Shown: positions 43,014 through 53,412, numbered from the stretch's first letter. The stretch is 64,000 nt of DNA from Cryomorpha ignava (GCF_010686655.1 NZ_JAAGVY010000007.1:93705-157704); one strand, 5' to 3'. A program made the numbers and translations. Notes: generated by a model from the letters alone, not told the origin.

Positions 43014-46000
43014 GAACCCCCGCAACAGTACTCATTTCCAGCAATGGCCGCAAAGAATCAAGCGCACTACCAATATCAGTAACATCGGTTTTAGACAACC
43101 GCAAACTATCACCCTTCTCGTACATCTTATAGCCTGAAGGATTGGTCTTGATAAAATCTAAAACACGAGAAAAGGCCTTACTCTGATAATAGGGCGATTG
43201 CTGATTAGAGATAAAATTCCCGATCATTTTTCCGCCTTTCAGCAAAAGCTTTTCAAAGCCAATCTCTTTGGCAAGCCAACGCAATCGAATCGCATTGAGA
43301 AGGGCTTCGGTTTGCTCCGGAATTTTACCAAAACGGTCATTTAACTGAATTCGATAATTCTCCAATTCGGTATCGCTGCTTATTGTATCGAGCTCGCGAT
43401 ATATGCTTAGCCTTTCGGTAATGTCAGAAACGTAATATCCCGGAATTAAAATCTCAAAATCAGTCTCAAGAATACAGTCAGAAACATATTCACCAAGCTT
43501 TTCATTCTCTTCGTGATAGAGATCCTTAAATTCATTTTCTTTAAGCTCGCGAATGGCTTCATTGAGAATTTTCTGATAGGTCTCAAATCCGATATCGGTA
43601 ATAAAACCACTCTGCTCGCCACCCAGCAAATTTCCGGCTCCGCGAATGTCAAGGTCTCGCATTGCAATATTGAGTCCACTGCCCAGGTCGCTAAATTGAG
43701 TTATTGCCTGCATCCGCTTACGCGCCTCGCTCGAAATAACCGAAAGGGGAGGTGAAATTAAATAGCAAAATGCTTTTTTATTGCTTCTACCCACGCGGCC
43801 GCGCAGCTGGTGTAAGTCACTTAGCCCAAAGTCATTGGCGTTATTAATAATGATGGTGTTGGCATTCGGAATGTCAATACCTGATTCAATAATTGTGGTT
43901 GCCACGAGCACATCGTAAGAGCCGTCAATAAAGTCGGTCATTACCTTTTCCAGTTTTTTTCCATCCATCTGGCCGTGACCGATTGCCACTTTTGTGCCCG
44001 GACAAAGCCGCTGAATCATACCGGCAATTTCCTGAATATTTTGAATTTTATTGTTTACGAAAAACACCTGTCCGCCACGGCTTACCTCATAGCTTATGGC
44101 ATCACGAATAATCTCTTCATTAAATGTAAACATCTCTGTTTGAACGGGATATCTATTCGGTGGAGCCGTATTGATTATGCTCAAATCGCGGGCACCCATC
44201 ATAGAAAATTGAAGCGTTCGCGGAATTGGAGTAGCCGTTAGCGTAAGCGTATCTACATTTGCTTTTATGGTTTTGAGCTTGTCTTTTACACCTACACCAA
44301 ATTTTTGCTCCTCATCAATAATCAGCAAACCAAGATCTTTGAATTTCACTTGCTTGCCTACAAGCTTATGTGTTCCAACAATAATGTCAATCTCACCTTT
44401 TTCAAGCGCCTTGAGTGTTTCTGTTTGCTGCTTGGCGCTCACAAAACGGTTTAGCAATCCCACCCGGCAGGGAAAATCTTTAAGCCTTTCGGCAAAATTC
44501 TTTTTGTGCTGCAAAGAGAGTATGGTTGTTGGAACCAATACTGCTACTTGTTTGCTGTCGCATACCGCTTTAAACGCAGCACGAATGGCAATTTCGGTTT
44601 TTCCAAACCCCACATCACCGCATACGAGTCTGTCCATTGGCGATGGTGACTCCATGTCTTCTTTTACCGCCTGAATCGCTTTTTCCTGGTCGGGAGTATC
44701 TTCATAAATAAAAGATGCTTCAAGCTCTGTCTGTAAATAATTATCCTCTGAAAAGGCAAATCCTGTTTCAGCTTTGCGCTGTGCGTAAAGTTTAATAAGA
44801 TCGTATGCAATCTGCTTAACCTTGCTCTTGGTTTTTGCTTTAGCTTTTTGCCAAGCCGCACTTCCCAATTTATTTATAGACGGCTGCGTTCCATCCTTTC
44901 CAGAGTATTTGCTAATGCGGTGCAGCGAGTGAATGCTCACATAAAGTATATCGTTGTCGCGATAAATCAATCTGATGGCTTCCTGCTCTTTTCCGTTTAC
45001 ATCAATTTTTTCAAGACCCGAAAATCTTCCAATTCCATGATCAATATGCGTTACAAAATCGCCCGGTTCAAGGCCGCTCAATTCCTTGATGGTCATGGCT
45101 TCCTTGTTTTTCTTAAAGCCTTCTTTTAAGTAAAACCGGTGGTAACGTTCAAAAATCTGATGATCGGTATAGCAGCAAAATTTTAATTCTTTGTCGATAA
45201 ATCCATCAGCGAGCTCATCAACAATGGGCGTAAACTTCACACGCGCATCCATATCGTGAAAAATTCGCTCAAGCCGTTCAATCTGCTTCTCGTTAGCCGA
45301 AAAAATAAAATTGGCGAATCCTTCTGCAGTGTTTTTCTTCAAATCCTCGATTAGTAGGTCGAAATTTTTGTGAAAGATGGGCTGGGGTTTCTGGTGGTAT
45401 TCAAATTTTATTTCCGCTTCCGCGAATGTATGCCCAACATTGATCAGGCTAAAACGAGCTAAAATTTTTGCAAAGTTGTCTCCGTCAATAAAGCCTTCCG
45501 ATGGTTTTATGTGATTTAACGGCGATTTAATATTTTTGAATTGTTTTTCGGCAACTTTAAAATGATGATCTAGTCTATCAGAGATAAACTGCTCATCTTT
45601 AAGCCAAACTGCGGTATCTCTATCTACAAAATCAAGAAATGATTCCTTAGATTCGAGCATTGTTTTTTGCTGAATGTTCGGAATAATGGTAAAAGTCGTT
45701 GCGTCATTGATCGATAGTTGGGTTACCGGATTAAATCTTCGCAGAGACTCTACATCGTCGCCAAAAAACTCAATTCTATAAGGGTGGTCTTCGCCGAAAG
45801 AAAACACATCAACTATTCCGCCGCGAATAGAAAACTGGCCGGGCTCGTATACAAAGTCAACCCGGTGAAATTCATATTCAGTAAGGAGTTCATTTAAAAA
45901 ACTGATTGAATAGTTGCCACCAAGCTTCAGCTCAAAGCTGTTTGTTTTGAGTTGTTTTCGTGTTACCACGCTTTCCGAAAGCGCCTCAGGATAGGTTACG

Positions 46001-46368
46001 ATGGCGCGAGGTATATTGCCTTTTTGTGAAAGCGATTTTAGTACTTCTGCGCGAAGCACGACATTGGCATTGTCGGTATTTTCGGTTTGATAAGGTACGC
46101 GGTACGTCTCCGGAAAGAAGAAAGTTTGAAGTCCGTTTTCTTCAAATCTTTGCAAGTCATTTTGAAAATAGGCCGCTTCCTCTTTATCGTTAAAAATAAA
46201 GATGTGATCTCGCTTGTCTTTGCGGATAATTGCCTGCGCAACAAAAGCCATTCCCGAACCCGATAATCCGCGCAGAGAAACTCTTGCCTTTTTGGCATTC
46301 AATGCATTGCTAACAAGCAACGCTTTATTGTCATTAAAATAATGCTGTGCTAAATCGGTAATATTCAT
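43009..46368 (-). CDS. mfd: Transcription-repair coupling factor
   Basis: 1119 residues, normal length. Removes RNA polymerase stalled at lesions and recruits UvrA. Domains in order: UvrB-like N-terminal region (RVSLRGLSGSGMAFVAQ, FFPETYRVPYQ), RNA polymerase-interacting CarD-like domain (LEPGDFVTHIDHGIGRFSGLEKI), translocase with Walker A GDVGFGKTEIAIRAAF, DEEQ box (LIIDEEQKFGVG), TATPIPRTL, and QLRGRVGRSNKKAFCY, then the TRCF C-terminal domain. All motifs present. The stop codon lies in a heptamer array. Starts 2 bases after fbp ends, so the two are likely co-transcribed. Confidence 0.97.
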   Translation of the reverse strand: MNITDLAQHYFNDNKALLVSNALNAKKARVSLRGLSGSGMAFVAQAIIRKDKRDHIFIFNDKEEAAYFQNDLQRFEENGLQTFFFPETYRVPYQTENTDNANVVLRAEVLKSLSQKGNIPRAIVTYPEALSESVVTRKQLKTNSFELKLGGNYSISFLNELLTEYEFHRVDFVYEPGQFSIRGGIVDVFSFGEDHPYRIEFFGDDVESLRRFNPVTQLSINDATTFTIIPNIQQKTMLESKESFLDFVDRDTAVWLKDEQFISDRLDHHFKVAEKQFKNIKSPLNHIKPSEGFIDGDNFAKILARFSLINVGHTFAEAEIKFEYHQKPQPIFHKNFDLLIEDLKKNTAEGFANFIFSANEKQIERLERIFHDMDARVKFTPIVDELADGFIDKELKFCCYTDHQIFERYHRFYLKEGFKKNKEAMTIKELSGLEPGDFVTHIDHGIGRFSGLEKIDVNGKEQEAIRLIYRDNDILYVSIHSLHRISKYSGKDGTQPSINKLGSAAWQKAKAKTKSKVKQIAYDLIKLYAQRKAETGFAFSEDNYLQTELEASFIYEDTPDQEKAIQAVKEDMESPSPMDRLVCGDVGFGKTEIAIRAAFKAVCDSKQVAVLVPTTILSLQHKKNFAERLKDFPCRVGLLNRFVSAKQQTETLKALEKGEIDIIVGTHKLVGKQVKFKDLGLLIIDEEQKFGVGVKDKLKTIKANVDTLTLTATPIPRTLQFSMMGARDLSIINTAPPNRYPVQTEMFTFNEEIIRDAISYEVSRGGQVFFVNNKIQNIQEIAGMIQRLCPGTKVAIGHGQMDGKKLEKVMTDFIDGSYDVLVATTIIESGIDIPNANTIIINNANDFGLSDLHQLRGRVGRSNKKAFCYLISPPLSVISSEARKRMQAITQFSDLGSGLNIAMRDLDIRGAGNLLGGEQSGFITDIGFETYQKILNEAIRELKENEFKDLYHEENEKLGEYVSDCILETDFEILIPGYYVSDITERLSIYRELDTISSDTELENYRIQLNDRFGKIPEQTEALLNAIRLRWLAKEIGFEKLLLKGGKMIGNFISNQQSPYYQSKAFSRVLDFIKTNPSGYKMYEKGDSLRLSKTDVTDIGSALDSLRPLLEMSTVAGVQ

Positions 46369-46370
46369 GT

Positions 46371-47399
46371 TTACTTTCGAACAGCCACCTCGCTATGTTC
46401 TGCCATATAGGCCTCGGCTTGCTCTACCATATTTTTAGATCCTATAAACAAAGGTGTTCTTTGGTGAAGCTCTTCGGGTGTAATTTCCAAAATTCGGTTT
46501 TTACCATCCGACGCGACTCCACCGGCTTGTTCAACAATAAAAGCCAGCGGAATGTTTTCGTACATCAGGCGCAATTTTCCATTTGGATTAATGCCCGTTG
46601 CTGGATATATATAAATTCCACCTTTAATCATATTTCGATGCACATCAGCTACAAGAGAACCTATATAACGGCTCGTATATGGTCGTTGTGTTGCCTCATC
46701 TTCTTCCTGGCAGTATTTAATATATCGCTTTACTCCTTCGGGAAATTGCTTGTAATTTCCCTCGTTTATAGAGTAAATTTTCCCGTCTTCCGGAATGCGC
46801 ATATTGGGATGCGAGAGACAAAATACGCCGATCGATGTGTCGAGTGTAAATCCATTTACCCCATGTCCGGTGCTGAAAACCAGCATAGTACTACTTCCGT
46901 AAATGATGTATCCGGCAGCTACAAGGTCGAGTCCCGGCTGTAAAAAATCTTCTAACTGGGCAACTGTTCCGGGTTTGGTTTTTCGGCGATAGATTGAGAA
47001 AATCGTTCCTATAGAAACATTCACATCAATATTTGACGATCCATCGAGCGGATCCATCATAACAATATATTTCCCCCACATCGACTCTCCTTTGTCAAAG
47101 GCAATAAAATCGTCGTTTTCTTCCGAACCGATTCCGCAAACTTCATGCTGTGCTCTAAGGGCATTAATCATTTGCACATTTGCATAAACGTCAAGCTTTT
47201 GTTGGGTCTCCCCCTGAATATTTTCCTGTCCGGCCGACCCGAGAATATCATCAACAAGTCCGGCTTTATTTACCTCTCTGTTTACCACTTTTGCTGCAAG
47301 CCTAATAGCACTTAACAGCCTGGAAAGCTCGCCTTTAGCGAATGGGAAATCAGATTGACGTTCAACTATAAATTCGCCGAGGGTGGTAAGTTTATCCAT
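46371..47399 (-). CDS. fbp: Class I fructose-1,6-bisphosphatase
   Basis: 342 residues. Gluconeogenic hydrolysis of fructose-1,6-bisphosphate. Metal-binding [20 protein letters not shown] is diagnostic of class I; also the [13 protein letters not shown] segment near the C-terminus. Directly upstream of mfd on the same strand. Confidence 0.96.
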   Translation of the reverse strand: MDKLTTLGEFIVERQSDFPFAKGELSRLLSAIRLAAKVVNREVNKAGLVDDILGSAGQENIQGETQQKLDVYANVQMINALRAQHEVCGIGSEENDDFIAFDKGESMWGKYIVMMDPLDGSSNIDVNVSIGTIFSIYRRKTKPGTVAQLEDFLQPGLDLVAAGYIIYGSSTMLVFSTGHGVNGFTLDTSIGVFCLSHPNMRIPEDGKIYSINEGNYKQFPEGVKRYIKYCQEEDEATQRPYTSRYIGSLVADVHRNMIKGGIYIYPATGINPNGKLRLMYENIPLAFIVEQAGGVASDGKNRILEITPEELHQRTPLFIGSKNMVEQAEAYMAEHSEVAVRK

Positions 47400-47464
47400 G
47401 GTTCTTTTAGTAAATTGCGCAAATATGGTGATTTTAGACGACTTAAATTCTTTATTGGCTTACC

Positions 47465-47472
47465 TATATTTG
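47465..47472 (+). promoter_or_regulatory. -7 element for the GNAT gene
   Basis: TATATTTG, a full match, ending 13 bases before the GTG at 47486; a very short leader would result. Confidence 0.4.
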
Positions 47473-47485
47473 TTTCCTTTGTTTC

Positions 47486-47959
47486 GTGAAAACTAAAATT
47501 ATACTCAGAGATGCAATCCGTGAAGATTGCAAAATAGTGCACGATTTGATTCGTGAACTTGCCATTTTTGAAAAGGCCGCCAATGAAGTGGAGGTCACTG
47601 TAAATCAACTCGAAGAAGATGCTTTTGGCGACAATGCTATTGTAGAAATACGCGTAGCAGAAATGGATGGAGAGATTGTGGGAGCCTCGCTTATATACGA
47701 AAAGTACAGCACCTGGAAAGGGCGCTCGGTGCATCTCGAAGATTTGATTGTGCGCGAATCGCACCGTGGAATGGGAATAGGATCTATGCTTTTTGATCAG
47801 ATTGTAAACCTTGCCAAAGAGCGCGGCTATGGCCGAATGGAGTGGCAAGTGCTCGATTGGAATGAACCGGCAATAGCATTTTACAAAAAATACGGAACCA
47901 CCTATTTATACGATTGGCTGGATTGTAGATTAACCGCCGACGATATTAAAAAACTTTGA
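47486..47959 (+). CDS. GNAT-family N-acetyltransferase (diamine acetyltransferase-like)
   Basis: 157 residues, GTG start. The acetyl-CoA site is plain: LEDLIVRESHRGMGIGSMLFDQI (RxxGxG loop) and LDWNEPAIAFYKKYG. The opening RDAIREDCKIVHDLIRELAIFEK resembles spermidine/diamine acetyltransferases. Substrate not proven. Four bases upstream of aspartokinase. Confidence 0.9.
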   Translation: MKTKIILRDAIREDCKIVHDLIRELAIFEKAANEVEVTVNQLEEDAFGDNAIVEIRVAEMDGEIVGASLIYEKYSTWKGRSVHLEDLIVRESHRGMGIGSMLFDQIVNLAKERGYGRMEWQVLDWNEPAIAFYKKYGTTYLYDWLDCRLTADDIKKL

Positions 47960-47963
47960 CAGA

Positions 47964-49241
47964 ATGAAGATTTACAAGTTTGGAGGTGCCTCGGTGCGCG
48001 ACGCTGCTGCAGTAATAAATGCGGCAAAAATTATTAATTTAAATCCGAGGCAAGATCTGGTTGTAGTGGTTTCAGCAATGGGAAAAATGACCAATGCACT
48101 CGAAAGTATTGTGCTTGCTTACCGCCAAAATGATGAGTCTCTCTCTGTGCTTTGCGATAAATTTTTTGAATACCACGCTGCAATCGTCAAAGATTTAAAA
48201 ATGGGTAATGGTAAGCTCATGGCTAAACTGGAAGAAATTCAAACCCAATTTAACGCGCAATTGGAAAAACCGGCCACTGATAATTTTGATTACGATTATG
48301 ATCAAATAGTGAGTTTTGGAGAAATTTTTTCGAGCACTATTTTGTCTGGATATCTTGACCATATCGGCCTTAAAAATACTTGGGCTGATGCGCGAAATCT
48401 GATCAGAACCGACAATACCTACCGCGAAGGAAAAGTAATATGGGATAAAACCACAGAATTGATCAAGGAAGCTTGGGCTAAGGCAAAATCAGCCACAGGC
48501 AGCGACCGAACCATACTGCTAAGCCAGGGTTTTATTAGCCATACGGCAGAAAGAAACACTACAACTCTGGGCCGTGAGGGGTCTGATTTTTCAGCAGCTA
48601 TATTTGCGTATGCACTTAATGCCGAATCGGTAACGATCTGGAAAGACGTGCCAGGAATGCTGAATGCCGATCCTAAATACTTTAGCGATGCCGTAAAACT
48701 GAAGCGCATTAGCTACAAAGAAGCTATCGAACTCGCGTATTATGGCGCTTCGGTAATTCATCCAAAAACCATCAAGCCGCTTCAAAATAAAGAGATTTCT
48801 CTTATTGTAAAATCGTTTTTACATCCCGAAGAGGAAGGAACGCTTATAGAATCAAGCACTTTTAGCGATTCGCTTATTCCATCCTTTATTTTTAAAATTA
48901 ATCAGGTTTTGATCTCTTTCATTCAACGCGATTTTTCATTTATTGCTGAAGAAAATTTGAGCCAATTATTTCGAATATTTTCAGATAATCGGGTTAAAAT
49001 CAATATGATGCAAAACTCGGCTATCAATTTTTCAATTTGTATTGATTACGAACCCGAAAAGCTTGATGCCATTCGTGCTTCTTGCAAGGATGATTATGAT
49101 GTGCTTTACAATAAACCTTGTGAGCTGGTTACAATTCGGCATTATAATAATGAAACAATTGGCCGATTGGCGATTGGGAAAAAGGTTTTGTTGGAACAGA
49201 GGAGTAGAAGTACGGTGCGGATGATTTTGGTGGAGGAGTAA
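47964..49241 (+). CDS. lysC: Aspartate kinase (monofunctional)
   Basis: 425 residues. First step of the aspartate family of amino acids. N-terminal KIYKFGGASVRDA (the KFGG phosphate site), LLSQGFISHTAE, TTLGREGSDFSAAIFAYAL (substrate site), WKDVPGMLNADPK, then an ACT regulatory region (about 300-425). Monofunctional, since no homoserine dehydrogenase domain follows. Symbol given by function; the isoform is not determined. Confidence 0.93.
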   Translation: MKIYKFGGASVRDAAAVINAAKIINLNPRQDLVVVVSAMGKMTNALESIVLAYRQNDESLSVLCDKFFEYHAAIVKDLKMGNGKLMAKLEEIQTQFNAQLEKPATDNFDYDYDQIVSFGEIFSSTILSGYLDHIGLKNTWADARNLIRTDNTYREGKVIWDKTTELIKEAWAKAKSATGSDRTILLSQGFISHTAERNTTTLGREGSDFSAAIFAYALNAESVTIWKDVPGMLNADPKYFSDAVKLKRISYKEAIELAYYGASVIHPKTIKPLQNKEISLIVKSFLHPEEEGTLIESSTFSDSLIPSFIFKINQVLISFIQRDFSFIAEENLSQLFRIFSDNRVKINMMQNSAINFSICIDYEPEKLDAIRASCKDDYDVLYNKPCELVTIRHYNNETIGRLAIGKKVLLEQRSRSTVRMILVEE

Positions 49242-49545
49242 GGGTTTTGATTCTTTTTTTTGTCGGTTTCCCAATTGTCGTGCCGCGGCACGACAATTCA
49301 GTTTTGAGTTCTATTCTATCTTTCTCTTCTGGTTGAGAACAATATTATTCGCTTCTTTTGCGAGGTTATGCCACATAGTTCTAATAATAGAATTTGAGGA
49401 GATTGCCGTAATTTATCACTGTTTTCCCAAGTTTAAGATTGTCGTGACGCGTCACGACAATTCAATTCATCCCTTTTCTTATCTTTAGCTCCCTTTGCTA
49501 ATGTTTTTCCAAATTTTGAGATTGTCGTGCCAGTGGCACGACAAT
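49242..49545. repeat. Three palindromes ATTGTCGTG...CACGACAAT, degenerate copies of a nuclease-gene segment
   Basis: Palindromes at 49273-49298, 49438-49461 and 49521-49545 share arms TTGTCGTG / CACGACAA. One inner base pair differs in a compensatory way (GCC/GGC in copies 1 and 3, GAC/GTC in copy 2). Each is preceded by a TTTCCCAA-like tract and followed by AATTcAnTT-like sequence. Copy 3 reads in frame as IVVPVARQL into the DUF1016 remnant; copies 1 and 2 have even-length centres that break the frame. No other gene seen in the stretch. Confidence 0.8.
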
Positions 49546-50242
49546 TGAATTGGTCGCATTTCACCATTCTTATTCCTATAAAAGATGATGAAAAACGGAA
49601 GTATTATCTTTAAAAGCAGCGGAAGAAACTTGGAGTAGACGTGAATTAAGACGCCAAATAGATCGCAAATCATTTGAGCGCAAAGAAATTGCCCAATTAC
49701 AATTGGTAGAAACAGAATTAGAAATTCAGGCCAGTTTTAAAGATCCATATTTTTTCGACTTTCTGGGATTGAAAGATGGCTATCTTGAAAATGATTTGGA
49801 AGCTGCTATTCTGAAAGAATTAGAACATTTTATACTGGAAATGGGCAAAGGTTTTGCCTTCGTTGCAAGACAAAAAAGAATAATTCTGGACGGAAAAGAT
49901 TTCAAGATTGATTTACTATTCTTTCACCGTAAATTAAAGCGACTGGTAGCAATTGATCTTAAACTTGGAAAATTTGAAGCCTCGCATAAAGGTCAAATGG
50001 AACTTTATTTAAAATGGCTCAATAAGCACGAAAGACAAGGAGATGAAGAAGCTCCAATTGGTTTAATCCTCTGCGCCGAAAAAAGCAATGAACAGATTGA
50101 ACTACTCGAAATGGGAAAGGACGGCATAATGGTGGCTGAATACTGGACTGAACTTCCGTCTAAAAATCTTTTAGAGCAAAAGCTTCAGCAATTATTAATT
50201 GAGGCGAAGGCAAGAATTGAGCATAAAAACTTAATGAAATAA
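49503..50242 (+). pseudogene. Decayed DUF1016/YhcG-type PDDEXK nuclease gene
   Basis: From 49703 an open frame of 179 residues encodes the C-terminal nuclease domain (FKDPYFFDFLGLKDGY, FKIDLLFFHRKLKRLVAIDLKLGKF with the D...DxK catalytic pattern, LYLKWLNKHER). Upstream in the same frame, back to 49592, is AAEETWSRRELRRQIDRKSFER. Further upstream in another frame is VFPNFEIVVPVARQLNWSHF then IPIKDDEKRKYYL, the family's conserved RQLxWSH region; a single lost T in the TTT run near 49609 would join them. The first 100 or so residues are missing. Full-length members are about 330-380 residues. Confidence 0.8.
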
Positions 50243-50523
50243 ATTGCTCTAAACGGTTTCGTGATATTTAAAAATTAGAGGCCTTGAAATAGCCATGCTC
50301 AGCCACGAGACTTAAATTGTGGTGAACCGAAATGTTTTGTAACCTGAATACATTGAGTTAAGACTTCAATATAACTACAATCATTGCTAATTTTTGCCAC
50401 TTTTCATTTATTTGCGTTACCCTACGAATCTGATAATTTATAGAATAATCCTAAATTGATTGAATCTCAACTTACTTTTCAATAAACTTGAATGTTAGGC
50501 AGGCACTTAATAATAAATTTATC
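50243..50523. other. Gene-free spacer
   Basis: AT-rich, about 280 bases. No gene, hairpin or convincing promoter identified. Confidence 0.4.
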
Positions 50524-50745
50524 ATGGATAATACTATTGTCAACCGTTATATGAAGCTTATTGAACCGTTGGCCATTAATTTGAAGTTAGAATTGTTGTC
50601 AAGATTATCTGACAGTCTTAAAAACAATTTCGTAAAACAGCCGGAAGACAAGGAAGAATTGCTTGAAGAATTCGCTGGCTCATGGAGTGACGTAGAAGAC
50701 GACTTGCTGAAAGATATTTATAATAGTAGATCGAGTAGTTGCTAA
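50524..50745 (+). CDS. Small antitoxin-like protein, partner absent
   Basis: 73 residues from ATG 50524 (frame open from 50488). Helical start (NRYMKLIEPLAINLKLELLSRLSDSLKNN) and an acidic ending EFAGSWSDVEDDLLKDIYNSRSSS. The pattern, especially the FxGxW...D.IYxSR ending, resembles antitoxins that precede PIN-domain (VapC) toxins in Bacteroidota. No toxin ORF follows; the next 140 bases are non-coding. Possibly a stranded antitoxin. Assignment tentative. Confidence 0.45.
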   Translation: MDNTIVNRYMKLIEPLAINLKLELLSRLSDSLKNNFVKQPEDKEELLEEFAGSWSDVEDDLLKDIYNSRSSSC

Positions 50746-50889
50746 TGCTCGGTTTTTAACACGATACGATAATAATCTCTATGTGAAGGAATTAAATGGA
50801 TAAACTGAAATTAAAAACGAATCATAGTGCAGTTAATAAAGTATTTTTTACATTTATACAAAATATTTTAATAACCTCAACCTGAAACT

Positions 50890-53412
50890 ATGAAAACTCT
50901 CTACCAATCATTATTCCTTTGTACAATACTGTTATTACTTACAGCAAATCTTAAATCATACGGTCAAGAAATTCCCATTGATATAATTGATAGAGTAAAC
51001 GCAGTTGACTATATTTTTGAAGGTGAAGTCATAAAATCAACACCTTACAAAACAGCGAACGGAAGATACATATACACTTCAAATACTATTGAAATATCCA
51101 AAATACTGAAAGGAAACCTGAAGTGTGGGACAATAGAACTTATAACAGATGGTGGCATTGTTGACGACCATTGGGTTGACAAATCTCATAGTTTAAATTT
51201 GACTGAGAAATGTAAAGGTATTTTTCTTGCCACCAATACTGGAAAAGAACTTTCATCGGTCGATTTTTATGATGAGAATAACCTTCAAAAAATTGAAGCC
51301 ACTTTTCAAAATCAATCCTTTATTAAATACTGGCATGATGGGGTTGAATGGCGGATATCTGATCTCTGGGCAAATTATGACAGCCTTATACAGGTTTATA
51401 ATCTTGCTGAATTAATTACAGGGCTTAACTTCAAAGATTGCGAAAGATCTTCTCTTTTTGAAAATGATAATGAAGAACATGAAGTTGAAATTGCGGAAAA
51501 GGCTATTGTAATGCCGATCTACGACCCTGCCGAGTTTGAAAAGCTAAAAAATTATGTTGCGCATAAGAAAAGAGAATACACGAAACAAAACAATAGTAGA
51601 GATAACGATAAAGTTTTCTACGAACTCGAAAATTTTATTATCTCTGGCTCCACTACCAAGTTTTTAGAATTTGACGTAACTATTAGAGACAATTTGGGAA
51701 CCGGATATTTGGATCTTTCTGCTATAAGGATAGTATATGATACTGATGTGTTTGGGTCTAACATTGTATCAAATTCCAATATTGAGACAACTCGGGGCAC
51801 AATCAACTCTAATTCGAACTGCTATGCAGATCCTTTCCCATCCGATCTTGCACCCAACGCTTTTTATGTATGGGCATTAGAAACGACTTATTCCCAGTGT
51901 AAAGAACCAATTCTCACTACTCCGCAGAAACTGATGCACTTGAAAATGCGCATTCAAGACTGCGCTGTTCCATCAAACATTCAGTTGCTCGATACGGCCA
52001 CTTTCTTCGACCCCAGTCTCATTCTTGGTCTTTCAGCTTATTCCGCATTTCCTGCTGATACTTTTAGTACTTTTTACACAGAACTACAACATTTGCAGAC
52101 TACGCCTGTACCTGCTTGTGTTCCAACCATTACGAGTTTCACTCCCAGCACCGTTGCGGGAGGTATTTTGGACGAGCTTGAAATTCGGGGATTCCAATTT
52201 GGCGCTGTGCGTGGAAACGGTACTGTGTTTTTTAAGAATGCCAACGATGGTGGAACGACTGAAGTAGCCTGTGATGCAGGAGACTTTCTGTCTCCGTTCT
52301 CATGGACAGATACCCTTATACAGCTTTATGTACCATCAGTTGATACAGCCATAATTCAGGGTGTAGCTGTTCCACATTCACCCGCAGGTTCGGGATATTT
52401 TCGTGTTGTAACAAATGATGCGCTTTCTGCAACTAGCCCAGAACCCATTAACATTTCTTATTCCGTAGTTGCCAACGCATCCACTACACCTAAAAGTTCT
52501 GCTTTTCTGGCAACTACACCAAACCAGAATGGGCAATACATTTTTCACATTGACACCTTGGTTGCTGCCTACCAAAATGGAGCAATGATTCCGGTTATAA
52601 AAAAGGCACTTCACGAGTGGACATGTCTAACTGGTATTGATTGGGTTTTGGCATCAGAAACGAACTTTACTACCCAACCAGGCCCACAATTAGATTCAAT
52701 CTGTACAATCACATTCGCAAATCTTGGTACAAATATAGGCGGTGCCACTCAACTTGCTTTAAACACTTCTCAAAGAAAACCTTGCCCACCCTTCTTTTAT
52801 ACCATTGATTCAGATATTCAAATTAATAATGATCCTGACATTATTTGGTTTATTGACACAATTCCAACAAGCCCAATACCCGCTGGCCAGAATGACCTCT
52901 ATTTTGCCTTATTACACGAATTAGGACATGCTCACAATATGCAGCATCTTATTAGTCCCAATGACATCATGCATTTTGCTGATAACACTGCAGGCTCGTT
53001 TAGAAAAATAGAATTGTACTTAGACCAACCCGCGTATGATGGCGGGAACTGGGTTATGGATAAGAGTTTTCAATATCCTGTATCTGGGACGAGTTGTATT
53101 ATGTCCGACATTTCTTCAATTTCTAGTCCAATATGTAGTAATGTCACAGCGGTTGTTGATTCTAAAAGTGAAAACTCCATTTCGCTTCACCCGAATCCAT
53201 TTTCTGATCATCTAACAATAGTTGCTAAGGGGCAATATATTAGGTCAGTATCTATAATCGATATATCGGGAAAAGCTGTTGCTGTAAAGACAAATATCAA
53301 ATACAATACCTCAACTCTTGATTTGAGCAAATTGGACAATGGCATATATATTATCAAGACATTTCTTCAAGATGGATCAACAGGAATAGCTAAAGCAATT
53401 AAATCTGAATAA
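50890..53412 (+). CDS. Secreted putative zinc metalloprotease with IPT/TIG and T9SS domains
   Basis: 840 residues. Signal peptide LFLCTILLLLTANLKSYGQ; an N-terminal domain (about 25-170); a beta-rich middle; an IPT/TIG-like domain (PTITSFTPSTVAGGILDELEIRG, around 415-500); a zinc-protease-like domain with HELGHAHNMQH at 676-686 and a nearby DIMHF Met-turn; and a C-terminal T9SS type A domain (LHPNPFSDHLTIVA, NGIYIIKTF). The zinc motif has Asn where most metzincins have Gly at position 8. Expected outside the cell. The two lipoprotein genes follow directly. Confidence 0.85.
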   Translation: MKTLYQSLFLCTILLLLTANLKSYGQEIPIDIIDRVNAVDYIFEGEVIKSTPYKTANGRYIYTSNTIEISKILKGNLKCGTIELITDGGIVDDHWVDKSHSLNLTEKCKGIFLATNTGKELSSVDFYDENNLQKIEATFQNQSFIKYWHDGVEWRISDLWANYDSLIQVYNLAELITGLNFKDCERSSLFENDNEEHEVEIAEKAIVMPIYDPAEFEKLKNYVAHKKREYTKQNNSRDNDKVFYELENFIISGSTTKFLEFDVTIRDNLGTGYLDLSAIRIVYDTDVFGSNIVSNSNIETTRGTINSNSNCYADPFPSDLAPNAFYVWALETTYSQCKEPILTTPQKLMHLKMRIQDCAVPSNIQLLDTATFFDPSLILGLSAYSAFPADTFSTFYTELQHLQTTPVPACVPTITSFTPSTVAGGILDELEIRGFQFGAVRGNGTVFFKNANDGGTTEVACDAGDFLSPFSWTDTLIQLYVPSVDTAIIQGVAVPHSPAGSGYFRVVTNDALSATSPEPINISYSVVANASTTPKSSAFLATTPNQNGQYIFHIDTLVAAYQNGAMIPVIKKALHEWTCLTGIDWVLASETNFTTQPGPQLDSICTITFANLGTNIGGATQLALNTSQRKPCPPFFYTIDSDIQINNDPDIIWFIDTIPTSPIPAGQNDLYFALLHELGHAHNMQHLISPNDIMHFADNTAGSFRKIELYLDQPAYDGGNWVMDKSFQYPVSGTSCIMSDISSISSPICSNVTAVVDSKSENSISLHPNPFSDHLTIVAKGQYIRSVSIIDISGKAVAVKTNIKYNTSTLDLSKLDNGIYIIKTFLQDGSTGIAKAIKSE

